From: Vermamoeba vermiformis
Taxonomy: Eukaryota > Tubulinea > Echinamoebida
Length of the DNA stretch: 64,000 bases
Reading direction: 5' to 3'
Assembly: GCA_045837725.1 (NCBI GenBank)
Contig: JBEWZL010000124.1
Location: forward strand, 248,001-312,000
Position numbers and translations under genes: made by a program. A model generated the notes under the pieces. That model was not told where the DNA came from, ran no database searches, and worked only from the letters and a program-made list of their open reading frames with translations. Positions 1 to 10,317 of the stretch are shown one piece after another; the stretch's first letter is position 1; each line of letters starts with the position of its first letter.

Positions 1-33
1 TTTTCCGAACTTTACTCCGTAGCTAGTTCCAGA

Positions 34-246
34 TTAAATCCGATCTTTTTGGGAAGCAGCTGTAGCTTTTTTAAGAGCAGAAGTGATTATTTTCCAAACT
101 CGAGTTTCAGCCAGGAGATTGAAAAATGGGCTGAAAATTGCCAGATCAATTAACGTTGTTTGTACAGGCACCTGAGACCCTTTTGCCGATTGTAATAAAA
201 TATTGCCCTTATATTCATATTCACAGAAATTTTTCGTGAAACGCAA
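34..246 (-). CDS. Possible short gene or terminal exon, unknown
   Basis: This is an open frame of about 70 codons on the minus strand, divergent from the spartin-like gene that starts at 368. It begins MRFTKNFCEYEYKG and ends AASQKDRI before a stop. I recognise no domain, and there is no obvious signal peptide or membrane segment. The roughly 120 bases between it and the neighbouring start could hold a shared promoter. It may also be the 3' part of a longer gene cut by splicing, or a chance frame. Treat it as weakly supported. Confidence 0.2.
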   Translation of the reverse strand: MRFTKNFCEYEYKGNILLQSAKGSQVPVQTTLIDLAIFSPFFNLLAETRVWKIITSALKKATAASQKDRI

Positions 247-367
247 CCGCTCTCGTGCTTCGTGTAAATTACGCGGTTACGAAAAATCGGAAAATGACGC
301 AAACAAAAAATCGACACAACTCGACTGAGGTTAATTATTTGCTTATAGTACGCAACCACAATTGAAA

Positions 368-2433
368 ATGGAAAATACTGCTCATTCAAACACTCGTGCG
401 CAGCATCTAGCGAGTTTTATGCAGCGAGCCACTGCTTACATAGAGGAGGCAAAGAAGCATGAAAGGGAGGAGAAATTTGACGGAGCCATTAGTAATTATA
501 ATAACGCAGTCGATTTATTGGAGATTATTCGAAAGAGTAAGTGAAACACGAATTGTCGGATTTACAAGGCACCACCTAATTTTATTTTATGGAAAAAATA
601 TCGGGTTAATAATATTAACACGTAAATCAGACAAAAAATTACCCAATGTTCCAAACGGAAATTTTTGAAATTTTCATAAAATCGGATCTGACCAAATTTT
701 AGATGAGGCAGACGTCACTAAGGCTACGGAGCTTCAAACTCAAATAGACCACATCAAATTTAGACTGGCTCAGCTTGACGGTGTCAAAGAATTAAATTCA
801 GACTTACTAGCCCCGCTCGCAAGCCTCCCGAACACCTCAGGATCTGGTAATTTCCTAATTACCACATAATATATTTTAAATTTATAAAGCGCCGCATTAT
901 TTAGCAGGCGCCGCCCTCTATACATTTTACTAATATTTAGGTATGTAGACGCAAATGTCTCGTTCCAAGTGGTGTACGAAAGTCGCGGTGTGCAATGCTT
1001 TTTGATCGAAAGTTTCAACGAAGGCAATGAAATTAAGCGAACGGATTTAGCTTCAAATTCGCACTTGGTCATATTAAAACAATCGTAAGTAACAATTATT
1101 GCTACCACTAATCAAAAAGCAATGTGGGATCGGATAACTTACTTTTTACCTTTTTTAGTAACGGACCACTTGGCATCCTTAAAGTCGAAGGAGTAATGGA
1201 TTACCCGTTAACTTCACAAGTCCCGTGCCTCAGCAGCGGCCCTGGCAGATACACTTTCGCATTGCCAATGCAGAACACATTCTTAGGCCTCACTATCACG
1301 TACGACTTTATTATCAAACACCTTACAAAAACTAACGTGCGGTTTACTGCAGAGCCGATGAAAGGAGTATTAAATTGTTCGAATCGATCGTGAGTGACCT
1401 CTGTGTGTTTAAGAAAGTCGTCGATCAGAGCGCTACAACGGACGTGATGGACAACAAGAAAGTCCAAGTAAGGGATATCAATTATTTGAATATACAAACT
1501 ACAGTTATTAACATCTTTCTGTTGCAGATTCGTGAATTGTCTAAGACTGAAAAGGTCGTTAACGCGATTGAAGTCGGTGGAGGTGTGGTGGCACGTGGCA
1601 TTCAATCAGGCGCCTCGTACTTGAAGTCATGGATCGAACAGTAAGTAGGACACATCGAAAGTATACTTTGAACTTATTCATAACGATGTGTCTGTTAGGG
1701 GAGGCAAATATTTGACGAGCAATATCCAGCCTAATGCTGAGCCGTCAAAAGTGCCAGAAGGTGTCAAGACAGGTGTCAACGTCGTGTCAAAAATTTCACC
1801 GGTCGCCGTACAAAGTAAGAACTCTTATTTCATCATTAACGTCGAGCTTAATATTCATATAATGTATTGTTTAGTTTCTACTGCCGCTGTTGAAGGTCTC
1901 GGTTATATTGCCTCGAAAGTTGGTGGCGCAATTCTTTCTTCTCTACCAGCACCTGACGTAAGTGTTATTGCACGTGCTTTTGTCTTTGCAACAATTTTGC
2001 TGATCGTATTTATGTTAGACCGAAGGCAGCGTTGCAATGAATAGTATGGCTCAAGTAGGAAAGGCTTCTATTTCTGCTGTTGGTATGCAAGATCTAGATC
2101 CAAAAAAGAAAATTTATTTTACTAACGAAATTTCATTTAGTCAACGTTTGGGACAGCTTGCTAGTTGCTGGAGAGTCTATATTTGACACGACTAGTGCCA
2201 CCACAAGCGACGTCGTACAAAAAAGGTACGGCGAAGAAGCTGGCGAAGTTTCCAAGAAAAGTTTCGGTGTTGCCTCCGACGTGTTTAAAACAGCCAATAA
2301 CTTTGGAAATATGGGCGTAAGAGCATTGGCTAGACACGCAGTGAAACACTATTTTATTCGTCAAGAGAACGGCGTTATGAAAGAAGTTAGTGTGGATCAA
2401 GCTCCAAAATACATGGTTGAAAGCCAGCTTTAA
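368..2433 (+). CDS. Spartin-like protein with MIT-like N-terminus and senescence domain
   Basis: The gene has about nine exons separated by 50-150 base introns. The first exon encodes a helical MIT-like segment (ATAYIEEAKKHEREEKFDGA then NNAVDLLE), the arrangement of spartin. The middle exons carry a beta-rich region (YESRGVQCFLIESFNEG, GPGRYTFALP). The C-terminal exons hold the glycine/valine/alanine-rich senescence domain (VVNAIEVGGGVVARGIQSGA, AAVEGLGYIASKVGGAILSS, then DTTSATTSDVVQKRYGEEAG). The protein ends KYMVESQL. Spartin/ERD7 proteins associate with lipid droplets and endosomes, and the senescence domain binds lipid. The start at 368 is the first ATG in frame with the MIT-like helix. 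Domain order supports the family; the exact function in this organism is inferred. Confidence 0.82.
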
Positions 2434-2528
2434 ACAATAATTGTAAATAAAACTCGAATATTGATACTAAATATTCATTGCGAGTACTACTAGAGTCATT
2501 TGAATGACAAATAAGTTGTGGATCCGAT

Positions 2529-4194
2529 TCAACGATCGACTTTTAATATAGGGATGATTATGGCCACAAAGCTGACTAAAACTGATACAATTATAATAGC
2601 TGAAGCTGTGTAGCGAGGTCGGTCAGGTCTAGAAGACAATTTGGGGCTTGCTGGTTTCGCTTGGGAAGATTCATCGTCTTTGTGCTGTAGATTCCACCTG
2701 CAAAGAAACAAAGTCAATAACTTTGTGATGATCAACCATGCCTTAAGATAAAAACAATTTATGTGTCTTACGTACGTCATTCTCGCCAAAGCATCATCAC
2801 CAATCTCTTGCAACATCTCGTTGAGATTGCCACGAGGATATTGTTTGCACGACACTTCAAAGTACTTCATGTGAAGTTCACTAGCGACCATCTGATTATG
2901 CATTTAATTAGCAAAGTATCTCAAGATAACGAAATTTCACGTCGTCACTCGTTCATTAACCAATGAAGCATGATCAACCATACCTGGGCCTCTTCTTTGG
3001 AGATGGCGCGGTTCTGGTCCATATCGCTCTTCAAACCAACTAAATAAAGCTGCACTTGTGGCATCAACTCACGGAGGTGATGGCACTGCGAGAGCGTTAG
3101 TTCCATGAGCTGGACAAAGCTGGATCTGCTGTCAATAGCAAAGCACAACAAAATCGACTGTGCACCGCGGATATAGGCTGCAGAAATATGTCGAAATCTG
3201 TTGAACTAAAGATCGGTGTTAATCACCATTGAAAATCATATGCATTTTGATCTTTCGCCGGGTAAGGTGACGATGACACTTTGACACTTTGACACGTGTC
3301 ATTATTAAGCTATCCCGCTGACACTTACATAATAGTTGTCCCACTAGTCAATTTTAAATGGTTAGTATCCGTTTTTATATTGTAGCTTTTACGTACGATC
3401 TGCAGCCTAACTGAAATGTCATCGTCGTTCGTAATGTCTTTATGCACCTGGGATCACAATCTGATGAGTTGGTTCGACGAAACTATTCTATTAATGTCAG
3501 CTTACAAAGTCAAGCCATACTTTGTTGGAGCCTATGCTCACATCGTTGCAATATTGGTCATCCTGGATCTAGTTAGTACTGACGAAAAAAATCGTAACTT
3601 ACGATGAGAGTCTGGATTAATGTTGTTTTACCAGCCCCTACCGGACCAAATAAGACCATTTTGATTATGCAAGCATATTCTGGATTGGTCGTTGTAACGG
3701 TAGTGCGTTGTCTTTGTATCCGATCGGAGATCCAGCTGCGTTGGGTTAATTCGAGTAAGACGAATAAAGGCGGGGCATACTATTGTTTAATCTCTTCTTT
3801 AGTTGCTTTTCGATGCGTTGGTCGACTAGTGAAGTACGATATGACGTCTATTTTTGGGTTGGTTATGTTTTTCAAATAAATAAATATTGAATAATTAATT
3901 AAATAAATTGACAGGAGTTTGCAAAAGGTAGACTTTTTCTACGGTAGCAATTAATATTGGCAGAATAGATTTGATTAAATCATTTCTTACTTGATCTAAC
4001 TTACCTTGGTCCCATTTTACGTCATTTATGTTCGCAAGGGATTTTCTGCTTTTAATTTCATTGAAAAACAGCCATGATACGCGCTTGCACGAGATAACGT
4101 CGCGATAATTGGTGACGAAGTTGAGGATGTGGCACCAAATCTCCGTTGGAACGTCCATTGCAGGTACCGTAGTATATTTATATATCTTATGCAT
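2529..4194 (-). CDS. F-box / Rab-like GTPase fusion with C-terminal membrane tail (copy 1)
   Basis: This gene has about nine exons. Exon 1 (4194 to about 4006) encodes an F-box (VPTEIWCHILNFV, ISCKRVSWLFF) and ends KWDQ before a GTAAG donor. Reading phase then continues through a linker exon (YFTSRPTHRKATKEEIKQ) into a GTPase. The P-loop is GPVGAGKTT (about 3620-3650). A switch-1-like exon (VSIGSNKVWLDF) follows, then SVRLQI, then a tiny exon WDNYY where Rab/Ras proteins have WDTAGQ, then FRHISAAYIRGAQS, LVGLKSD (G4-like) and EVSCK (G5-like). The last exon adds a hydrophobic helix (IIIVSVLVSFVAIIIP) and ends LKVDR, a tail anchor rather than a prenylation box. The encoded protein is roughly 340 residues. 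An F-box links targets to SCF ubiquitin ligases, so the inferred role is a membrane-bound, possibly nucleotide-regulated ubiquitin-ligase adaptor. Copy 1 has the best preserved P-loop of the three. The fusion rests on conserved splice phase in all copies; no transcript is available. Confidence 0.75.
3274..3301. repeat. Intronic 28-base element, copy A
   Basis: It lies in the intron of F-box-GTPase copy 1 between the short WDNYY exon and the FRHISAAYIRG exon. It consists of two TGACACTT units followed by the perfect palindrome TGACACGTGTCA. An identical 28-base string sits in the same intron of copy 3. Confidence 0.85.
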
Positions 4195-4293
4195 TTAATT
4201 TAATCGAAAAGTACAAAAAAATGAGGAAACGCGGTCGTAAAAGACATTTTCAGGTCATGAAAGAAATTTCGTTGAAATTATCCGATTTTCCGT

Positions 4294-6046
4294 TTACCAT
4301 AAATTAGCGATTGCCACCGCTACTAATACAACAGCAGAGGATATAACCAATGCCAATCCGCTACGAGATTGATTTGATCTCGAGTACGATTCAGATCTTG
4401 ACTTTTTCTTTCGGTTTCTCATTATCTTCATGCAATTTGCTCCATCTGTATTTTAAAGATGAGTATCGATTGTATCAATAAATAAATGTATTTACATCAA
4501 CGTACTAAATTAATTCTCTTACGTCATTCTCGCCAATGCATCTTCACCAATCTCTTGCAACATTTCGTTGAGATTGCCACGAGGATATTGTTTGCACGAC
4601 ACTTCAAAGTACTTCATGTGAAGTTCACTAGCGACCCACTAAATACCAAACTAGCTAAATTTCATGAACGCAAAAGTTGTGTGTACATTCCGGGAAAGGA
4701 TCATAAAAATGCTTGACCGAACGCAGACACTAAAATCATCCATGAAGGAGCTAAGTGCCCGATTGGCTTTTCGTCCCGCTTTGTATTACTCGGATCTGTC
4801 TGTACCTGAGCCTCGTCATATGACACTTCATCAGTTGTCAAATCGTCTTTCAATCCAACGAGGTAAAACTGTTCATGATCCAATCGCATTCGATGTTCAT
4901 AACACAGCGCTAATGTCTCTTCAAGCAATTCAATCAAGCTGGATCTGTCGTTAACGGCGAAACACAACAGAACGACACTAGAACCGCGGAAATATGACGT
5001 GAGAATCAATTTCTTAAACCGCTCGGCCTAATAAAACTTAGATAATGTATAACGAAGGCTAATTTTAGACCTCGTTCAACGTGTCAAATTTGACATTTAA
5101 GTTCGGACCTCAAATGTCAACTTATAACTTACGTGATATGTGTCCCACTAATAAAAAAACATTACTATATATAACTATTATATATACGCGTGGCTTACAA
5201 TTTGAAGCTTCGCTGACACGCCGTCGCTGTTTGTGATGAGTTTTTGGACCTAACAAATGCCGTTAATGAAGTTATTTAAACGCTTGCTAACTTACTATTA
5301 CAAACTCCTCTCGCACTCTAATGCTGCCCAAATATGGCTCGTCTTCGCTGTACCTTCCTTGCTAGAGGTAAAATTTTTAACTGAAGTTCGGATCTAACAA
5401 AAACTTACGGCTATTGTTCGTCTCAACGCAGATTTTCTGACTTTCGAAGGGCCTACGATGACTGATCTTGACTAAAAAGAGATATTCTCCGTCAATATTT
5501 GACTTTCGCTCTTCAGGAGGGCACGAGATCCAACTACAAGGATTGAATTAAACGACTAATCATTTCAATAAGGAAGTGGTTCATACTACTGTTTGATCTC
5601 TTCTTTAGTAGCTCGAGGATAGGTTTTGTTATTGGTAAAATACGCTGCAATCTCTGTTTTAAAGCGGCGAAAGTCAGATCGATTTTCAAATAAAATTAAA
5701 ATAATTCAAATTAAATTAGCAAAACGAATATCATGTATTATAAATTACATTCTTGCCGAATTTATAGTTTAGGAATATTTAAAACGGGCGAATAAGAAAA
5801 ACTTGAAATTGTATTTGCCGACGTACCTTCGTCCAATTGAACGCCTAAAACATTCGAAATAGCTTTCTCGTATTTAATAATACTGTATAACTGTCGAGAT
5901 ATTCGCTTGCAAGATATTAAATCGCGAAAATTGGTTATTAAATTGAGGATGTGGCACCAAATCTCTGTTGGTAATTCGGGAGCGCTTGATTCGTGCTTCG
6001 GGATGCCGTCCATGATCTTACTTCCACTGTTTAATAAATTAATCAA
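4294..6046 (-). pseudogene. F-box / Rab-like GTPase fusion, copy 2, with frame break and mutated P-loop
   Basis: The architecture matches copy 1: an F-box exon (ELPTEIWCHILN, ISCKRISRQLY) ending with a donor after VQLDE, a linker exon (YFTNNKTYPRATKEEIKQ), GTPase exons and a hydrophobic tail (GLALVISSAVVLVAVAIANL). Exon 3 reads GEYLFLVK and then needs a one-base shift, near 5467, to reach the P-loop equivalent GPSKVRKS, where the lysine-preceding glycine is arginine. The following exons (LGSIRVREEFVI, VSAKLQI, WDTYH, AERFKKL, LVGLKDD, EVSCK) stay in phase with the shifted frame. The tail needs an acceptor at about 4440 to be in frame. The copy is either a pseudogene, a sequence error, or a gene using an unrecognised small intron. 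If expressed, it could not bind nucleotide in the usual way. Confidence 0.6.
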
Positions 6047-6200
6047 TTGAACGTGATTTTGCTAATTTTTGTTGAGGGCTCACAAAAATTTATTTGAACG
6101 AGGTGACGTCTTAGAGGCCTCATTGGAGGTTCTTCCGATCCTGAAAGCAATAGCCGCCAAGTAATAAAGAAAAAAAGGACAAAATCCGTCACGATTTCAT

Positions 6201-7757
6201 TCACACAATGACGCACATTCGTGTCGTGCTTGGTTTTACCACTTCTTCTAGTTCTTGTAGTTTGATCCCTCTACGCCACATTAATAGAAGTGTTAATATA
6301 AGACAGTTAGAAAACAATTAAGGACTTAATTCGATGTTAAGTAAACGTACGTCATTCGTGGCCAATGCATCTTCACCAATCTCTTGCAACATTTCGTTGA
6401 GATTGCCACGAGGATATTGTTTGCACGACACTTCAAAGTACTTCATGTGAAGTTCACCAGCCACCGCCTAAACAGTGAGGTTAAACTTAAGTTTTCATGA
6501 ACGGTGAAAAATGTTCCGTACTTCAGCCTCGTCAACTGACACTGCACGATCTTGCGCCAAATCAGCCTTCAATCCAACGAGATAGAACTCAGGGTGTTCC
6601 ATGACATTTAAGCTGTTAAAACATTGCACGAGTGTTTCTTCGAACAGCTTGATAAAAGTAGATCTGTCGTCGATAGCAAAGCACAACAATACTGCGTTAG
6701 TTCTTTTTAACATAGGTTGACGAGGGAAATACTGAAATCAACTAATATTAGTTCAAGGCTTGAAGACATCAACCAAAACGAAGCTGTCGAAAGTGACACT
6801 TTGACACTTTGACACGTGTCACTCTCAAATTCCATGGCTACTTACCCAGCACGTGTCCCACTGATAAGAAATTTAGAATTATATTACGTTAATCACAGTA
6901 ATGTCATTTGAAACTTACAATTTGAAGGTTTACAGGCACACCGTCTTTGTTCGTTACTCTTCTAACTACCTGGCAATGCTATGTAAACTTCATTGCCGCA
7001 CTTAAATTAAACTTACAAAGTCCGTGCTAGTATCGTAATTGTTGTAACAATCGTACTAATTATGTTAACAGACATTAGTAATTTTTTAGCGGATCCAAAA
7101 AACAAGATTAATCGTACCTGCAGAGTTCGTTTTATCGTCGATTTGCCAACCTTGCATCTATATGGACCCATAATAACTGTTTTGACGAGATACAAATATT
7201 CATCGCCGGATCTGTAGTCGACTAACCGCTTCGTAAGACGGGAGAGCCAACTAAGAGCGCATCAATTACGTCAATAGTTGAAGTTGAATAACAGCTTACA
7301 ATTGCTTGATTTGTCTTTGAGTAGCACAAGGATGCATTGGTCGACTGGCAAAATAGGATGTCACGTCTGTTGATTGAGGTCAGATCCAATTTTCAAATAA
7401 AAAGACGAATTTCCATCCTAATTATTTCATAGATAATTTTTTTAAAACTCGATATAAATTATAATTATGATAATTAATTTAACTCTACAGCTAATCTTGC
7501 AAACTTAATTTCTCGAGAGACTTACTTTGGTCCCATTTCACTCCAAGATACGAAAGAATTATCTTATTTGAAGATTCTCCATAAAATAGTTTCGACACTC
7601 GCTTGCACGAGATGATATCGCGAGGACGAGTCACGAAGTTGAGGATGTGGCACCAAATCTCGTTCGGCAATTCCACTTTACGTTTATTGGGCCAAAGAAA
7701 GTTTAACATAGCTATATTACAGCTGTGAGTATGTATTCCACTCGAAAAATAATGCAA
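6201..7757 (-). CDS. F-box / Rab-like GTPase fusion, copy 3, with CaaX-type end
   Basis: The F-box exon encodes VELPNEIWCHILNFVT and ISCKRVSKLFY, ending KWDQ at a donor in the same place as the other copies. The linker is YFASRPMHPCATQRQIKQ. The P-loop region reads GPYRCKVGKST, with extra residues between the first glycine and GKST. Then come VNLQI, WDTCW, VLLCFAIDD, LVGLKAD and EVSCK. With a plain TAG acceptor near 6288 the last exon ends TTRMCVIV-stop, a C-V-I-V CaaX box, giving the stop at 6201-6203. An alternative acceptor (GAG) a few bases on would instead read into a hydrophobic stretch (VLFFFITWRLLL) and run to about 6043. The CaaX reading is simpler and typical of Ras-superfamily proteins. 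The start may be 7757 or the internal methionine at MLNFLWPN. Confidence 0.65.
6794..6821. repeat. Intronic 28-base element, copy B
   Basis: It is base-for-base identical to the element at 3274-3301 and occupies the equivalent intron, next to the WDTCW exon of copy 3. Copy 2 has only a diverged relative around 5080-5110 (GTGTCAAATTTGACAT). Confidence 0.85.
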
Positions 7758-7776
7758 CTGAGCAGGAGGAAAAAAT

Positions 7777-7782
7777 CACGTG
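7777..7782. promoter_or_regulatory. CACGTG E-box/G-box-like site
   Basis: The palindrome (TCACGTGC in context) lies about 55 bases before the ATG of the DUF4127 gene and about 20 bases from the start of F-box-GTPase copy 3, so it could serve a divergent promoter. A binding role is inferred from the motif alone. Confidence 0.35.
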
Positions 7783-7837
7783 CTGATCAATTTTGGTTCC
7801 GGACGCCAACACTCATTTTCCAATCCTTTTGGACAAG

Positions 7838-10158
7838 ATGAACAATCCCTTGTATTATATAACCATATTTTTATATTTATTCTCAATTTTGAGGACTGCA
7901 ACGGCAGAACAACAACTGTTGCAAAATGTTGAAGGAAGATCTGCACCTACAGTGATGTATATACCGCTAGATGAACGATTTACGACAAGGTATCTATAAT
8001 AAAGATATGTAATGGTGTTTTGAACAATTCAGATTGTTGCGAACTACAGTGCTCGCACGAATATTTTCTCCGATAAATATCCAAACAAATTTTTTAATTA
8101 ATTTAAATGCATATAATCGAGTACTATAATTAATATTGCTTTGTCAGGTTTGCGTTCTTAAATCTAGCCAAAACTACGCCTTACAAAGTGCTGACACCAT
8201 CAATGGATCTGATTTCTCATTTGAAAGTGCCAGCACCGATTCAACAGCTCACTAATTGGATCATGACTAATGTACAACACTCCGATTATGCGGCGATATC
8301 CGCTGAGATGTTTCTGTAAGCTACATCCGTTTGCGAAAATTCGTCTAACAAACATTCATGCCAGTTATGGAGGGCTTATTCAAAGTCGCCGCGACCATTA
8401 GCAATAATACATATGATGATATTAATGCGCGCCTGCAACTGCTAATTGGCATTAAAAAGCAATACCCGAATTTGAAGCTATTTTTGGCAACAGTTGTCAT
8501 GCGCATTCCAGCTTACAACGGAGATTTTGAAGAGCCTTGGTATTGGGCTAACTATGGATATGATCTATACTGCTATTCGTTCTATCAGGACAAGTACGAA
8601 AGTAGATCAAATTCTCATTCAATGCGCTTATTATTTTCCTTATTAGGTATAATATGCTTGGAAATCCAGCGGACCTCAAACAAGCGCAACAATGCGAGTC
8701 TCAAGTGCCTAAACACATCGTCAGAGAATTCTTATGGAGAAGATCTCGTAACTTTAACATTACTCGAGATCTGATTATAGCTCTCGCGCAATCGCCAGCC
8801 AGTACGAATATTCTATACTACTATATAGCTATAATAATAACCTATATTACTAGACAACAGACTATTGGAACAGATGTACATTACTTTGGACGACAATGCT
8901 CGTACGTACCGGAACTTTATCTTATTGAAATGATGCAGCTAGGCTAATCAATTCATTCAAAATAGAATATGGATTTAATATACGTGAAGCAGCACAACGT
9001 CGCGAGTTAGTAACCAAGCTCAATTTAACAAATTTGGTTTACATTTATCCGGGAGCTGACGAGGCACGTGTCATATATTCATGTCTAATAAGGCTATACT
9101 TATATACTATATTAGGTCGGACTTACTATGTTAGGCAAATTATCGACAAATTACGCAAAGTACCAGCCACGCATCCAACTCGTGTTCCGCGATCCAAACA
9201 CGATCTATTACATTCCAAACTACGAAGGTACAGTAGCTATATGTCGCGATTACTATACTAATACGAGTTTTTTATAGGCCAACCAATGATTGAAACGATT
9301 GAGCAGCAGATCCGCGGCGCAGGAGGAGTCATCGTGAATGACACGAACGCTGACATTTTGATGCTGGTCAATAACTTCAGCGAGGAACATCAGCTTGAAG
9401 CACCCAATCAGCCTATGAACCGCAACACTAGCGACTATAGTCCATTTAATACTTGGGTCCATAACAGAGTTCCAGGTCAAGTTGTTGGACTCGCGGATGT
9501 GAGGTAAGAACTGGTCAAAAAAAGCGTATATTGCATCGTAGGGTATAATAAGCTCTTCATATTGCCTCAGATATTCTAATGGCGGTGATCGAATGTTTTA
9601 CTCGTGGATGTTGGAACGGTTACAAGTCGACAATTTAAGAATGCAAGAGTTTGCTTACGCAGGTAAAAAATAACATTATTAAGTAAAATATGGCATGGTC
9701 CTGATATTTTTGATACGTAGGATGGAATACTGACGGCAATAAGCTCGGAACAGTAATTTCAAACTCGATCGTGCTTAGCTTGTTTAACCAAAAAGAGCAA
9801 AATACGTACTTCAATACTCTAAGACTACTAGAGGATATTTATTATCAAGCAATGTTGCGTCAGAACTTGATTGACTATGTTTATCTCACGAGTAAGTAGA
9901 TCGAGACGTTCGATCTAAACGACGCTCGCGCTTTTCTTATTTTTTACTGATGGCTATACTTACTCTATATATTATACAGGTGACTCGCCTAACAATTTGG
10001 CAGTCGATTTAGACTTCTACGAGCATTGGGTTTGGAAAGTACTGTCCGCGAACTACGCATCCATCAACCAGAATTACCAATTAGACTGGACCCTCGATAA
10101 CTGCTACTTCCCTTGGAATAGAACATTTGAGATCGGATTTTTTGCTAGCAATAACTAA
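7838..10158 (+). CDS. DUF4127-family secreted protein
   Basis: The ATG at 7838 begins a signal peptide (YYITIFLYLFSILRTATA). About eleven exons follow. Family landmarks in order are YIPLDERFTTR, MFLYGGLIQSRR, LATVVMRIPAYNG, FEEPWYWANYGY, YITLDDNA, EYGFNIREAAQRREL, LVYIYPGADEA, YYIPNYEGQPM, IRGAGGVIVNDT, EFAYAGWNTDGNKLGTVIS and CYFPWNRTFEIGFF. These match PF13552 (DUF4127), which I know mainly from bacteria; its function is not established. Many introns use GTACGA-type donors. One break is visible: after LYGGLIQSRRDH (about 8390) the frame must shift by one base to reach NNTYDDINARLQLL, and no intron fits. The gene is therefore either slightly damaged, mis-sequenced or frameshifted. It is one of several accessory genes here with a single-base break. 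Confidence 0.8.
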
Positions 10159-10230
10159 GTAAGACAACTAAGCCAATAAAATGCCGATCGAAGTTTCGAA
10201 GACAAAATTTTACTACTTGTTTATTAAAAA

Positions 10231-10267
10231 TTTTTTTTTTTTTTTTTTTTTTTTTTGTTTTTTTTTT
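10231..10267. repeat. Poly-T tract (26 T, G, 10 T)
   Basis: The homopolymer lies between the convergent 3' ends of the DUF4127 gene and the small secreted gene. On the minus strand it is a poly-A run just past the 3' end of the latter. I see no flanking target-site duplication. Confidence 0.9.
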
Positions 10268-10317
10268 ATTATTGAATTAACGATAGCTACAAAGATTTAA
10301 ATAATCTATAAGAGATA

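Noticed and set aside
2763-2966. Plus-strand frame repeated at 4486-4716
   Set aside because: It is the antisense of the nearly identical GTPase exon in copies 1 and 2; repetition reflects the minus-strand exon.
3416-3879. Two plus-strand open frames opposite the F-box-GTPase P-loop exons
   Set aside because: The minus strand encodes the P-loop and linker with correct splice signals, so the plus frames are shadows.
10231-10267. Poly-T as the tail of a retroposed element
   Set aside because: No target-site duplication or element body was found; a simple homopolymer between convergent genes is the cautious reading.
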